Part shown: piece by piece, positions 35,678 through 43,884 of the stretch | Layout of the letters: each line of letters starts with the position of its first letter | Numbering within the stretch: the stretch's first letter is position 1 | NCBI GenBank assembly: GCA_016432725.1 | Contig: JACJDG010000003.1 | Location: forward strand, 5,796,001 to 5,860,000 | Direction: 5' to 3' | Origin: Streptomyces sp. DHE7-1 | Lineage (GTDB): Bacteria; Actinomycetota; Actinomycetes; Streptomycetales; Streptomycetaceae | DNA: 64,000 nt | Notes under the pieces: model-generated | Told to the model about the DNA's origin: nothing | Seen by the model: the letters and a program-made list of their open reading frames with translations, nothing else | The model's database searches: none | Position numbers and translations under genes: made by a program

Positions 35678-38134
35678 CTACGACACCGGTCCCGCGACCA
35701 CCGCCACCGTCTTCGGCAGCGACGTGCCCGAGCCGTCGCGGCGCGGGTCCGGCTCCGGCAGCTCCACCGGGGTGCCGTTCTTCTGCGCCGCCCGTGCCGG
35801 GACGGGGCCCGCCCAGGCCAGCGACAGGCAGTCCTCGCCCTTCAGGAACCGCTGGCAGCGCACGCCGCCGGTGGCCCGGCCCTTGCGCGGGTACTGGTCG
35901 AACGGGGTCAGCTTGGCCGTCGTCTGCACCGAGTCGTCCAGCGTGCCGCGCGAGCCCGCCACCGTGAAGACCGCCGCGTCGTCGGCCGGGTCGACCGCGG
36001 TGAAGGAGATGACCTTCGCGCCCTCGGTCACCTTGATGCCGGCGATACCGCCGGCCGGGCGGCCCTGCGGGCGGACGATGGACGCCTGGAAGCGCAGCAG
36101 CTGCGCGTCGTCCGTGATGAACACCAGGTCCTCCTCGCCGGTGCGCAGCTCCACCGCGCCGACGATCCGGTCGCCCTCCTTGAGCGTGATGACCTCCAAC
36201 TCGTCCTTGTTGGACGGGTAGTCGGGCACCACACGCTTGACGACACCCTGCAGCGTGCCGAGCGCCAGGCCGGGGGACGACTCGTCCAGCGTGGTCAGGC
36301 AGACCACCGTCTCGTCGTCCTCCAGGGACACGAACTCCGCCAGCGGCGCCCCTCCGGACAGGTTCGCCGTCGCCGCTTCGGGCAGCTGCGGAAGGTCGAC
36401 CACGTTGATCCGCAGCAGCCGGCCCGCCGAGGTGACCGCGCCGATCTCGCCGCGCGCGGTCGCCGGGACCGCCGAGAGGATCACGTCGTGCTTCACGCGC
36501 CTGGCCCCGCCCGCCTCCGAGAACGGCTGGTCGGTCGCCGTACGGGCCAGCAGCCCCGTCGAGGACAGCAGCACCCGGCACGGGTCGTCGGCGACCTGGA
36601 GCGGCACGGCGGCCACCGGGGCGCCCCCGGACTCCAGCAGGACCGTACGCCGGTCGGTGCCGAACTTCTTCGCCACCGCGGCCAGTTCGGTTGAGACCAG
36701 CTTGCGCAGCTCCGCGTCCGACTCCAGGATCCGGGTCAGCTCCGCGATCTCCGCGGTGAGCCTGTCCTTCTCCGCCTCCAGCTCGATGCGGTCGTACTTG
36801 GTGAGCCGGCGCAGCGGCGTGTCGAGGATGTACTGCGTCTGGACGTCGCTCAGCGAGAACCGCTCCATCAGGCGCTGCTTGGCCTGTGCCGAGTTCTCGC
36901 TGGACCGGATCAGCCGGATGACCTCGTCGATGTCGACCAGGGCGGTGAGCAGACCCTCGACCAGGTGCAGCCGGTCGCGCCTCTTGCCGCGGCGGAACTC
37001 GCTGCGGCGCCGGACCACGTCGAAGCGGTGGTCGAGGTAGACCTCCAGCAGCTCCTTCAGGCCCAGCGTGAGCGGCTGGCCGTCGACCAGGGCGACGTTG
37101 TTGATGCCGAAGGACTCCTCCATCGGCGTCAGCTTGTAGAGCTGCTCCAGGATCGCCTCCGGCACGAAGCCGTTCTTGATCTCGATGACCAGGCGCAGCC
37201 CGTGCTCACGGTCGGTGAGGTCCTTGACGTCGGCGATGCCCTGGACCTTCTTGGAGTTGACCAGGTCCTTGATCTTGGCGATGACCTTCTCCGGGCCGAC
37301 CGCGAAGGGCAGCTCGGTGACGACCAGGCCCTTGCGGCGGGCGGTCACGGTCTCGACGGTGACCGTCGCCCGGATCTTGAACGTGCCGCGTCCCGACGCG
37401 TACGCGTCCCGGATGCCGTCCAGGCCGACGATCCGGCCGCCGGTGGGCAGGTCGGGGCCCGGGACGTGCTTCATCAGCGCGTCCAGGTCCGCGTTCGGGT
37501 GCCTGATCAGGTGGCGGGCCGCCGCCACGACCTCGCGCAGGTTGTGCGGCGGCATGTTCGTCGCCATGCCGACCGCGATGCCCGAGGAGCCGTTGACCAG
37601 CAGGTTCGGGAAGGCGGCGGGCAGTGCCACCGGCTCCTGCTCCTGGCCGTCGTAGTTCGGCGCGAAGTCGACCGTGTCCTCGTCGATCGACTCGGTCATC
37701 AGGCTCGTGGCCTCGGTCATCCGGCACTCGGTGTACCGCATGGCCGCCGGCGGGTCGTCGTTGCCCAGCGAGCCGAAGTTGCCGTGGCCGTCGACCAGCG
37801 GGACGCGCATCGAGAAGCCCTGCGCCATGCGCACCAGGGCGTCGTAGATCGACGAGTCGCCGTGCGGGTGCAGCTTGCCCATGACCTCGCCGACGACCCG
37901 GGCGCACTTCACGTAGCTCCGCTCGGGACGCAGACCCATCTCGTTCATCTGGTAGACGATCCGGCGGTGCACGGGCTTGAGTCCGTCACGGGCGTCCGGC
38001 AGGGCGCGCGAGTAGATGACCGAGTACGCGTACTCGAGGTAGGAGCCACGCATCTCGTCAACGACGTCGATGTCGAGGATCCTCTCCTCGTACGAATCGT
38101 CGGGCGGCGGGGTCTTCGTGCTGCGGCGGGCCAT
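35678..38134 (-). CDS. parC: DNA topoisomerase IV subunit A (ParC, GyrA-like)
   Basis: The 818-residue type IIA cleavage subunit has its catalytic Tyr134 in AAMRYTECRM. The quinolone-determining helix around residues 89-98 (HPHGDSSIYD) carries Ser at 94-95 and Asp at 98. A tower and coiled-coil follow (LEAEKDRLTAEIAELTRILE). The C-terminal third is a beta-pinwheel of GyrA-like blades (repeats such as TSAGRLLRINVVDLP and TDDAQLLRFQASIVRP). It partners ParE for decatenation. GGAGGAG lies nine bases ahead of ATG 38134. It lacks a clear GyrA-box, supporting ParC over GyrA. Confidence 0.95.
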   Translation of the reverse strand: MARRSTKTPPPDDSYEERILDIDVVDEMRGSYLEYAYSVIYSRALPDARDGLKPVHRRIVYQMNEMGLRPERSYVKCARVVGEVMGKLHPHGDSSIYDALVRMAQGFSMRVPLVDGHGNFGSLGNDDPPAAMRYTECRMTEATSLMTESIDEDTVDFAPNYDGQEQEPVALPAAFPNLLVNGSSGIAVGMATNMPPHNLREVVAAARHLIRHPNADLDALMKHVPGPDLPTGGRIVGLDGIRDAYASGRGTFKIRATVTVETVTARRKGLVVTELPFAVGPEKVIAKIKDLVNSKKVQGIADVKDLTDREHGLRLVIEIKNGFVPEAILEQLYKLTPMEESFGINNVALVDGQPLTLGLKELLEVYLDHRFDVVRRRSEFRRGKRRDRLHLVEGLLTALVDIDEVIRLIRSSENSAQAKQRLMERFSLSDVQTQYILDTPLRRLTKYDRIELEAEKDRLTAEIAELTRILESDAELRKLVSTELAAVAKKFGTDRRTVLLESGGAPVAAVPLQVADDPCRVLLSSTGLLARTATDQPFSEAGGARRVKHDVILSAVPATARGEIGAVTSAGRLLRINVVDLPQLPEAATANLSGGAPLAEFVSLEDDETVVCLTTLDESSPGLALGTLQGVVKRVVPDYPSNKDELEVITLKEGDRIVGAVELRTGEEDLVFITDDAQLLRFQASIVRPQGRPAGGIAGIKVTEGAKVISFTAVDPADDAAVFTVAGSRGTLDDSVQTTAKLTPFDQYPRKGRATGGVRCQRFLKGEDCLSLAWAGPVPARAAQKNGTPVELPEPDPRRDGSGTSLPKTVAVVAGPVS

Positions 38135-38416
38135 CGCTGCCGGCTCCTCCAGATTTCTGTTCGCTCGGGGTTGACGGATCTGACGCGGACCATTGTGGAC
38201 CGCGGCACTGACAACCCGGGCCGCGACCCGGTCCCCCGCGGTGCGGCCCGGTGCCGGGAAGCCCTCCCACGGCACGCGGGACGCAGGCTACGCGATCCGC
38301 TGTGGGCGTACGTCCGGCGGGAACTTCGCCGAGGCTCCGCACGCTTGCATACAGTGGCAGGACCGGCAGGAAATCCGCGGTTTCCATCAACCGCCTCCGC
38401 TCGCGAAGGGACGTAC

Positions 38417-39810
38417 ATGCCCATGGGTCACACGACCACAGCCGAGGCAGGCTCCGGGGCCTGACAGCGACCGAGCACCGCCTGGCCAACGGTCTGCGCG
38501 TGGTGCTCTCCGAGGACCACCTGACCCCCGTGGCGGCGGTCTGCCTGTGGTACGACGTCGGCTCCCGCCACGAAGTCAAGGGACGTACCGGCCTGGCTCA
38601 CCTTTTCGAGCACCTGATGTTCCAGGGCTCCGGCCAGGTCACGGGCAACGGCCACTTCGAGCTGGTGCAGGGCGCCGGCGGCTCGCTGAACGGCACCACG
38701 AGCTTCGAGCGCACCAACTACTTCGAGACCATGCCCGCCCACCAGCTGGAGCTCGCCCTCTGGCTGGAGGCCGACCGCATGGGCTCCCTGCTGGCCGCCC
38801 TGGACGAGGAGTCCATGGAGAACCAGCGGGACGTCGTCAAGAACGAGCGCCGCCAGCGCTACGACAACGTCCCCTACGGCACCGCCTTCGAGAAGCTGAC
38901 CGCCCTGGTCTACCCGGAGGGCCACCCCTACCACCACACGCCGATCGGCTCGATGGCCGACCTGGACGCGGCCACCCTGGAGGACGCGCGCCAGTTCTTC
39001 CGGACGTACTACGCGCCCAACAACGCGGTGCTGTCCGTGGTCGGCGACATCGACCCCGAGCAGACCCTCGCCTGGATCGAGAAGTACTTCGGCTCGATCC
39101 CCGGCCACGACGGCAAGCCCGCGCCCCGCGACGGCTCGCTGCCGGAGGTCATCGGCGGCCAGCTGCGCGAGGTCGTCGAGGAGGAGGTCCCGGCGCGCGC
39201 CCTGATGGCCGCCTACCGGCTCCCGCACGACGGCACGCGCGACGCGGACGCGGCGGACCTGGCCCTGACCGTCCTCGGCGGCGGCGAGTCCTCCCGCCTG
39301 TACAACCGGCTGGTGCGCCGCGACCGCACGGCCGTCGCGGCCGGCTTCGGTCTGCTCCGGCTGGCCGGCGCGCCCTCGCTCGGCTGGCTGGACGTGAAGA
39401 CCTCCGGTGACGTCGAGGTCCCGGTGATCGAGGCCGCGATCGACGAGGAGCTGGCCCGGTTCGCCGAGGAGGGCCCCACGCCCGAGGAGATGGAGCGCGC
39501 CCAGGCCCAGTTGGAGCGCGAGTGGCTCGACCGGCTCGGCACGGTCGCCGGCCGCGCCGACGAACTGTGCCGGTTCGCCGTCCTGTTCGGCGACCCGCAG
39601 CTCGCCCTGACGGCCGTCGAGCGCGTCCTCGAGGTGACCCCCGAGCAGGTCCAGGAGGTCGCCAAGGCCCGCCTGCGCCCGGACAACCGCGCGGTCCTCG
39701 TGTACGAGCCCAAGTCCCCGGAGACCGTCCAGGACGCCGACGTCCCCGAGGACCCGGAGGCCGAGGCGACCGTCGAGGGCCGCCACGACAACGAGGAGAC
39801 GGCCAAGTGA
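38417..39810 (+). CDS. M16-family zinc metalloprotease, catalytic subunit (one frameshift as sequenced)
   Basis: The protein contains the inverted zinc motif HLFEH in TGLAHLFEHLMFQGSG, and the third ligand Glu in ENQRDVVKNERRQRY. This is the arrangement of catalytic M16 peptidases (processing-peptidase/PqqL type). The core opens TATEHRLANGLRVVLSEDHL. The start ATG 38417 (MPMGHTTTAEAGSG, GAAGGGA upstream) is in another frame. Adding one G at G4 38456-38459 joins both to a product of about 464 residues. Its stop overlaps the next start (AAGTGA), so it is coupled to a second M16 gene. The product is soluble, with no signal peptide seen. Confidence 0.88.
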
Positions 39811-41195
39811 GCGAGCTCGCCCCGATGGACTTCCACCCCCAGCCGCAGCCGGGCGAGGCCAGGCCCTGGGCGTTCCCCGCCCCCGAGCGCGGCACGCTGG
39901 ACAACGGCCTGACCGTACTGCGCTGCCACCGCCCCGGCCAGCAGGTCGTCGCCGTGGAGGTGCTGCTCGACGCGCCCCTGGACGCCGAGCCGTCCGGCCT
40001 GGACGGCCTCGCCACGATCATGGCGCGGGCCTTCTCCGAGGGCACCGACAAGCACTCGGCCGAGGACTACGCCGCCGAGCTGGAGCGGGCCGGCGCCACG
40101 CTCGACGCGCACGCCGACCACCCCGGCGTCCGGCTCAGCCTCGAGGTGCCCGCCTCCCGCCTGGCCAAGGGGCTCGGTCTGCTCGCCGACGCCCTGCGCG
40201 CCCCCGCCTTCGCGGAGAGCGAGGTCGAGCGGCTGGTGCGCAACCGGCTGGACGAGATCCCGCACGAGCTGGCCAACCCCTCCCGCCGCGCCGCCAAGGA
40301 GCTCTCCCGGGAGCTGTTCCCGGCCACCGCGCGCATGTCGCGCCCGCGCCAGGGCACCGAGGAGACGGTCGAGAAGATCGACGCGGCCGCGGTCCGCGCC
40401 TTCTACGACCGTCATGTGCGTCCCGCGACGGCGACCGCGGTCGTGGTCGGCGACCTCACCGGCATCGACCTGGACGACCTGCTCGCCGACACCCTGGGCG
40501 CCTGGACCGGCACCCCCGCCGAGCCGCGCCCGGTGCCGCCGGTGACCGCCGACGACACCGGCCGGGTCGTCATCGTCGACCGGCCCGGCGCCGTCCAGAC
40601 GCAGCTCCTCATCGGCCGGATCGGACCCGACCGGCACGACCGGGTGTGGCCCGCCCAGGTGCTCGGCACGTACTGCCTCGGCGGCACGCTCACCTCCCGC
40701 CTGGACCGCGTGCTGCGTGAGGAGAAGGGATACACCTACGGCGTGCGCGCCTTCGGGCAGGTCCTGCGGTCCGCGCCGGACGGCACCGGCGCCGCGATGC
40801 TCGCCATCAGCGGCTCCGTGGACACCCCGAACACCGGCCCGGCGCTCGACGACCTGTGGAAGGTGCTGCGCACCCTCGCGGCGGAGGGCCTGACCGACGC
40901 CGAGCGGGACGTCGCCGTGCAGAACCTGGTCGGGGTGGCACCGCTGAAGTACGAGACCGCTGCTGCCGTCGCGAGCACCCTGGCCGACCAGGTCGAGCAG
41001 CACCTGCCCGACGACTACCAGGCGACGCTGTATCAGCAGCTCGCGGCCACCGGCACCGTCGAGGCCACCGCGGCGGTCGTCAGCGCCTTCCCGGTGGACG
41101 GTCTGGTGACGGTCCTCGTCGGTGACGCGGCGCAGATCAAGGAGCCCGTGGAGGCGCTCGGCATCGGCCAAGTCACCGTCGTCGCCGCCGAGTAG
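39807..41195 (+). CDS. M16-family protein, non-catalytic partner subunit
   Basis: The 462-residue protein has the M16 fold but no HxxEH motif. The corresponding region reads VLLDAPLDAEPSGLDGLATIM. The Gly-rich and Arg/Tyr substrate-binding motif near LTSRLDRVLREEKGYTYGVR is kept. Paired M16 genes in which one subunit holds zinc and the other the R/Y pair form heterodimeric peptidases, and this pair fits that plan. GTG 39807 overlaps the previous stop by four bases. Confidence 0.9.
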   Translation: MSELAPMDFHPQPQPGEARPWAFPAPERGTLDNGLTVLRCHRPGQQVVAVEVLLDAPLDAEPSGLDGLATIMARAFSEGTDKHSAEDYAAELERAGATLDAHADHPGVRLSLEVPASRLAKGLGLLADALRAPAFAESEVERLVRNRLDEIPHELANPSRRAAKELSRELFPATARMSRPRQGTEETVEKIDAAAVRAFYDRHVRPATATAVVVGDLTGIDLDDLLADTLGAWTGTPAEPRPVPPVTADDTGRVVIVDRPGAVQTQLLIGRIGPDRHDRVWPAQVLGTYCLGGTLTSRLDRVLREEKGYTYGVRAFGQVLRSAPDGTGAAMLAISGSVDTPNTGPALDDLWKVLRTLAAEGLTDAERDVAVQNLVGVAPLKYETAAAVASTLADQVEQHLPDDYQATLYQQLAATGTVEATAAVVSAFPVDGLVTVLVGDAAQIKEPVEALGIGQVTVVAAE

Positions 41196-41219
41196 CGGCC
41201 GCACGGCGACACGCGCGCG

Positions 41220-41255
41220 TGGGGACCTCGCGGCCGACGGGCCGTCAGGTCCCCA
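41220..41255 (+). terminator. terminator of the M16 operon
   Basis: TGGGGACCT at 41220-41228 pairs with AGGTCCCCA at 41247-41255, 25 bp after the M16 stop. The intervening CGGCC and GGCCG extend the fold. Confidence 0.7.
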
Positions 41256-41445
41256 TCGTGTGCGCGGACCTTCCCGAAACGGGTGGGTCACCCTTGTCCA
41301 GATGTCCGAATTGAGGCGGAGGTTGCCCGTCTGCCCTGTGGGATGCGCTACAAAAGCCCGGATCCGTTTGGGTGCCGACGACCGGGCCGCTTAGCTTCTT
41401 CCGGGCTGTTCGTCAGGCAGTGCGCCGCGCCCGCGGCACCGGACA

Positions 41446-41606
41446 GTCATCGCCGAGTCCCCGTACGGCGCGAGCCAGGGGAGCCGGGGACCCATCGCAG
41501 TCCCTGGGGTGAATCGGACGCCCGCGCGTGAGCGAGGGGGTCCGTAGGAGACCTTCCTGCTCCGAACCCGTCAGCTAACCCGGTAGGCGAGAGGGAAGGA
41601 AAGGAC
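41446..41606 (+). ncRNA. ydaO/yuaA-type cyclic di-AMP riboswitch
   Basis: The leader carries conserved blocks of the ydaO/yuaA RNA in order: GCGAGCCAGGGGAGCCGGGG (41470-41489) followed by ACCCA, GGGGTGAATCGG (41507-41518), and TCCGAACCCGTCAGCTAACC then CGGTAGGCGAGAGGGAAGG (41561-41599). It ends ten bases before the ATG of a secreted M23 endopeptidase gene. Such elements control cell-wall hydrolase genes in S. coelicolor and bind c-di-AMP, which usually switches expression off. The boundaries are approximate. Confidence 0.9.
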
Positions 41607-41616
41607 CAGCCACTTC

Positions 41617-42372
41617 ATGGCGTTCATGTGCGCCTCCGGGAAGCACCGCAAGCCCGGCCGCGTGAAGCGCACCACCGCCCAGGCGGCCGGTGTCGCAGCC
41701 CTCACCACCACCGGTGTCATCGGCACCCTCGCCGCCTCCCCGGCGCTCGCCGCGGAGAAGCCCGTCGAGCAGACGGGCCTCACGCCGGTGATCAGTGTGA
41801 GCGACGAGGTCGCCGAGCAGATCGACGAGCAGGCCGCCGCCCAGACGCAGGCCGCCGAACGGCAGGCCGCCGAGGAGGCCGCCGCCAGGGCCGCCGCCGC
41901 GGAGGCGAAGAAGGAACGCGAGGCCGCGGCGCGCGCCGCCCGTGAGGCCGAGCGCAAGCGCCTGAACGCCTTCGTCGCCCCGATCGTCCACTCGTACGTC
42001 TCCACGGCCTACCAGGCCAGCAGCTCCCTGTGGTCCTCCGGCTCGCACACGGGCATCGACTTCCACGCCGCAAGCGGCACCTCCGTGCACGCGGTCGGCG
42101 CCGGCACCGTCGTCTCCACCGGCTGGGGCGGGGCCTACGGCAACGAGATCGTGATCCGGATGGCCGACGGCATGTACACCCAGTACGGCCACCTGTCGTC
42201 CATCGGCGTCACGGTGGGCCAGAAGGTGATTCCTGGCCAGCAGATCGGCCTGTCCGGCGCGACCGGCAACGTCACCGGGCCGCACCTCCACTTCGAGGCC
42301 CGTACCTCCCCCGACTACGGCTCGGACGTCGACCCCATCGCCTACCTCCGCAAGCACGGCGTGCACGTCTGA
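41617..42372 (+). CDS. secreted M23-family peptidoglycan endopeptidase
   Basis: The 251-residue precursor has a long basic N-terminus, a hydrophobic core (AAGVAALTTTGVIGTLA) and a signal peptidase site after SPALA (about residue 46). A coiled-coil of about 60 residues, rich in Ala, Glu, Gln and Arg, follows. The LytM/M23 catalytic domain has zinc ligands H144 and D148 (HTGIDFHA) and H223/H225 (GPHLHFEA). It should cleave peptide cross-links in the wall. Expression is governed by the upstream c-di-AMP riboswitch, and a perfect terminator follows. Confidence 0.94.
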   Translation: MAFMCASGKHRKPGRVKRTTAQAAGVAALTTTGVIGTLAASPALAAEKPVEQTGLTPVISVSDEVAEQIDEQAAAQTQAAERQAAEEAAARAAAAEAKKEREAAARAAREAERKRLNAFVAPIVHSYVSTAYQASSSLWSSGSHTGIDFHAASGTSVHAVGAGTVVSTGWGGAYGNEIVIRMADGMYTQYGHLSSIGVTVGQKVIPGQQIGLSGATGNVTGPHLHFEARTSPDYGSDVDPIAYLRKHGVHV

Positions 42373-42391
42373 CCCCTTCCGCGCGGACATC

Positions 42392-42424
42392 CGAAAGCCC
42401 CGGCTCACCGAGCCGGGGCTTTCG
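42392..42424 (+). terminator. terminator of the M23 gene
   Basis: A 15-bp perfect stem (CGAAAGCCCCGGCTC at 42392-42406 with its complement at 42410-42424) and a 3-nt loop lie 19 bp after the stop, followed by CGTTTT. Confidence 0.9.
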
Positions 42425-42473
42425 CGTTTTCCGCGGTTCCGGAGGGAACGGTCGGCCAAAAAATATGCATGGA

Positions 42474-42515
42474 TTCCGACCCGCCGTCGGAAATTCCGCT
42501 CCCGTGGAATAGAGT
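42474..42515 (+). promoter_or_regulatory. promoter with dyad upstream of the GntR gene
   Basis: TTCCGAC (42474-42480) and GTCGGAA (42486-42492) form a dyad. Its right arm sits where the -35 would be for a -10 TAGAGT at 42510-42515. This arrangement suits autorepression by the GntR-type regulator encoded 57 bp downstream. Confidence 0.45.
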
Positions 42516-42571
42516 CACGGATCAACACGTCCATCGCCGGCGTTGAACGGGGATCAAAGCGGAGGTCGGTC

Positions 42572-43276
42572 ATGCGTATTCCGGCGCACTCGGTGTGCAC
42601 GGCGATCCGGGACGACATCGTCGCGGGTGTCCATGAGCGAGGCGGCCGGCTCACCGAGGAAGTCCTGGCCCGCCGCTACGGCGTCTCGCGCGTCCCGGTC
42701 CGCGAGGCGCTGCGCACCCTGGAGGCGGAGGGCTTCGTGGTGACGCGGCGGCACGCGGGCGCGTGCGTGGCCGAGCCGACCGAGCAGGAGGCCGCCGACC
42801 TGCTGGAGATGCGCGTGCTCCTGGAGCCGCTAGGCGCCTCCCGGGCCGCCCAGCGACGCACCGAGGCGCATCTGAAGGTGCTGCGCGGCCTGGTCAGGCT
42901 GGGGCAGGAACGGGCCAGGAGGGGCAACAGCGAGGATCTGCGGGCCCTGGGGGGCTGGTTCCACGAGACGCTCGCCCAGGCCTCCGGCAGCCCCTCGCTG
43001 ACCTCGATGCTGACCCAGCTTCGGCACAAGATCTCCTGGATGTACGCGGTGGCGGCCCCGCCGAGTCCGGTGGACTCCTGGGCGGAGCACGGCGCGATCG
43101 TGGACGCGGTGGCGCGCGGCGACGGCGAACGCGCGCGTGCGCTCACGGCGCTGCACACCGAGCGCGCGACGGTCGCGCACCGGCTGCGCTTTTCCGGCGG
43201 TGAGAGCCCCGCCGCGCGTCCGGACCGTGTGAGGACTTCGCAACATGCCGTAAACATGTCGGGCCCGCGGCATTAA
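42572..43276 (+). CDS. GntR-family (FadR/FCD subfamily) transcriptional regulator
   Basis: The 234-residue regulator has a winged helix at about residues 8-65 (LTEEVLARRYGVSRVPVREA, LRTLEAEGFVVTRRHAG). An FCD effector domain follows (EQEAADLLEMRVLLEPLGAS, and WFHETLAQASGSPSLTSMLT with the expected His). GGAGG lies eight bases ahead of ATG 42572. It is convergent with ptsH across a shared terminator. The effector and regulon are unknown; proximity to HPr hints at carbon metabolism only weakly. Confidence 0.9.
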   Translation: MRIPAHSVCTAIRDDIVAGVHERGGRLTEEVLARRYGVSRVPVREALRTLEAEGFVVTRRHAGACVAEPTEQEAADLLEMRVLLEPLGASRAAQRRTEAHLKVLRGLVRLGQERARRGNSEDLRALGGWFHETLAQASGSPSLTSMLTQLRHKISWMYAVAAPPSPVDSWAEHGAIVDAVARGDGERARALTALHTERATVAHRLRFSGGESPAARPDRVRTSQHAVNMSGPRH

Positions 43277-43368
43277 CACGGGCGCCGTATACAAAGAGGG
43301 GGCAATTTCGTGGCGGGGTATTTCCGCTGCCCGAATTTCCCGCGCGCTCCAATTGGATGCTGAAACGA

Positions 43369-43405
43369 CGGAGCCGTGCCGCCCGGAAAGGGCGGCACGG
43401 CTCCG
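43369..43405. terminator. bidirectional terminator between GntR gene and ptsH
   Basis: A perfect 16-bp stem (CGGAGCCGTGCCGCCC at 43369-43384 with its complement at 43390-43405) and a GGAAA loop lie between the two convergent genes. Confidence 0.9.
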
Positions 43406-43426
43406 GTATTTCCCGTGGTCCGGTTC

Positions 43427-43708
43427 TCAGACCGTCTCGGGCAGTTCCTCGAGGCCCTCGGCGACCAGCTTCGCCAGCCGGTCCAGGGCGACGTCCGCGC
43501 CCTCGGCTTCGGAGGCGAGGACGATCTCCTCGCCGCCCTGGGCGCCCAGGCCCAGGACGGCCAGCATGGAGGCCGCGTTGACGGGGTTGCCCCCGGCCTT
43601 GGCGATCGTCACCGGGACGCCTGTGGCCGTGGCGGCTCGGACGAAGATGGAAGCGGGGCGGGCGTGGAGGCCCTCGGCCCAGCCGACGTTGACGCGGCGC
43701 TCAGCCAT
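43427..43708 (-). CDS. ptsH: phosphocarrier protein HPr
   Basis: The 93-residue HPr of the phosphoenolpyruvate sugar phosphotransferase system passes phosphate from enzyme I to EIIA proteins in the cytoplasm. The phosphorylated H15 is in EGLHARPAS. The second conserved block reads VNAASMLAVLGLGAQGGEEI, with Ser at the position of the regulatory serine in low-GC bacteria. The length and both motifs are normal. It is divergent from the acetyltransferase gene. Confidence 0.96.
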   Translation of the reverse strand: MAERRVNVGWAEGLHARPASIFVRAATATGVPVTIAKAGGNPVNAASMLAVLGLGAQGGEEIVLASEAEGADVALDRLAKLVAEGLEELPETV

Positions 43709-43884
43709 GTGTTGCTGCCCTTCGGTGTTCAGGTTGTCTAGACCAGTTTCCCATATCGTGAAGCGTGCCCCGGGCGGTCCTGTGTCCCGCCGCTGGTGCC
43801 GCCGGACCGCGGCCTCGGTCCGGCTTGTCGTCCTCCACAGACTGCCTCGCGCCGTCGCCGTACGCGAGCCGTACCCTGGGGCCC

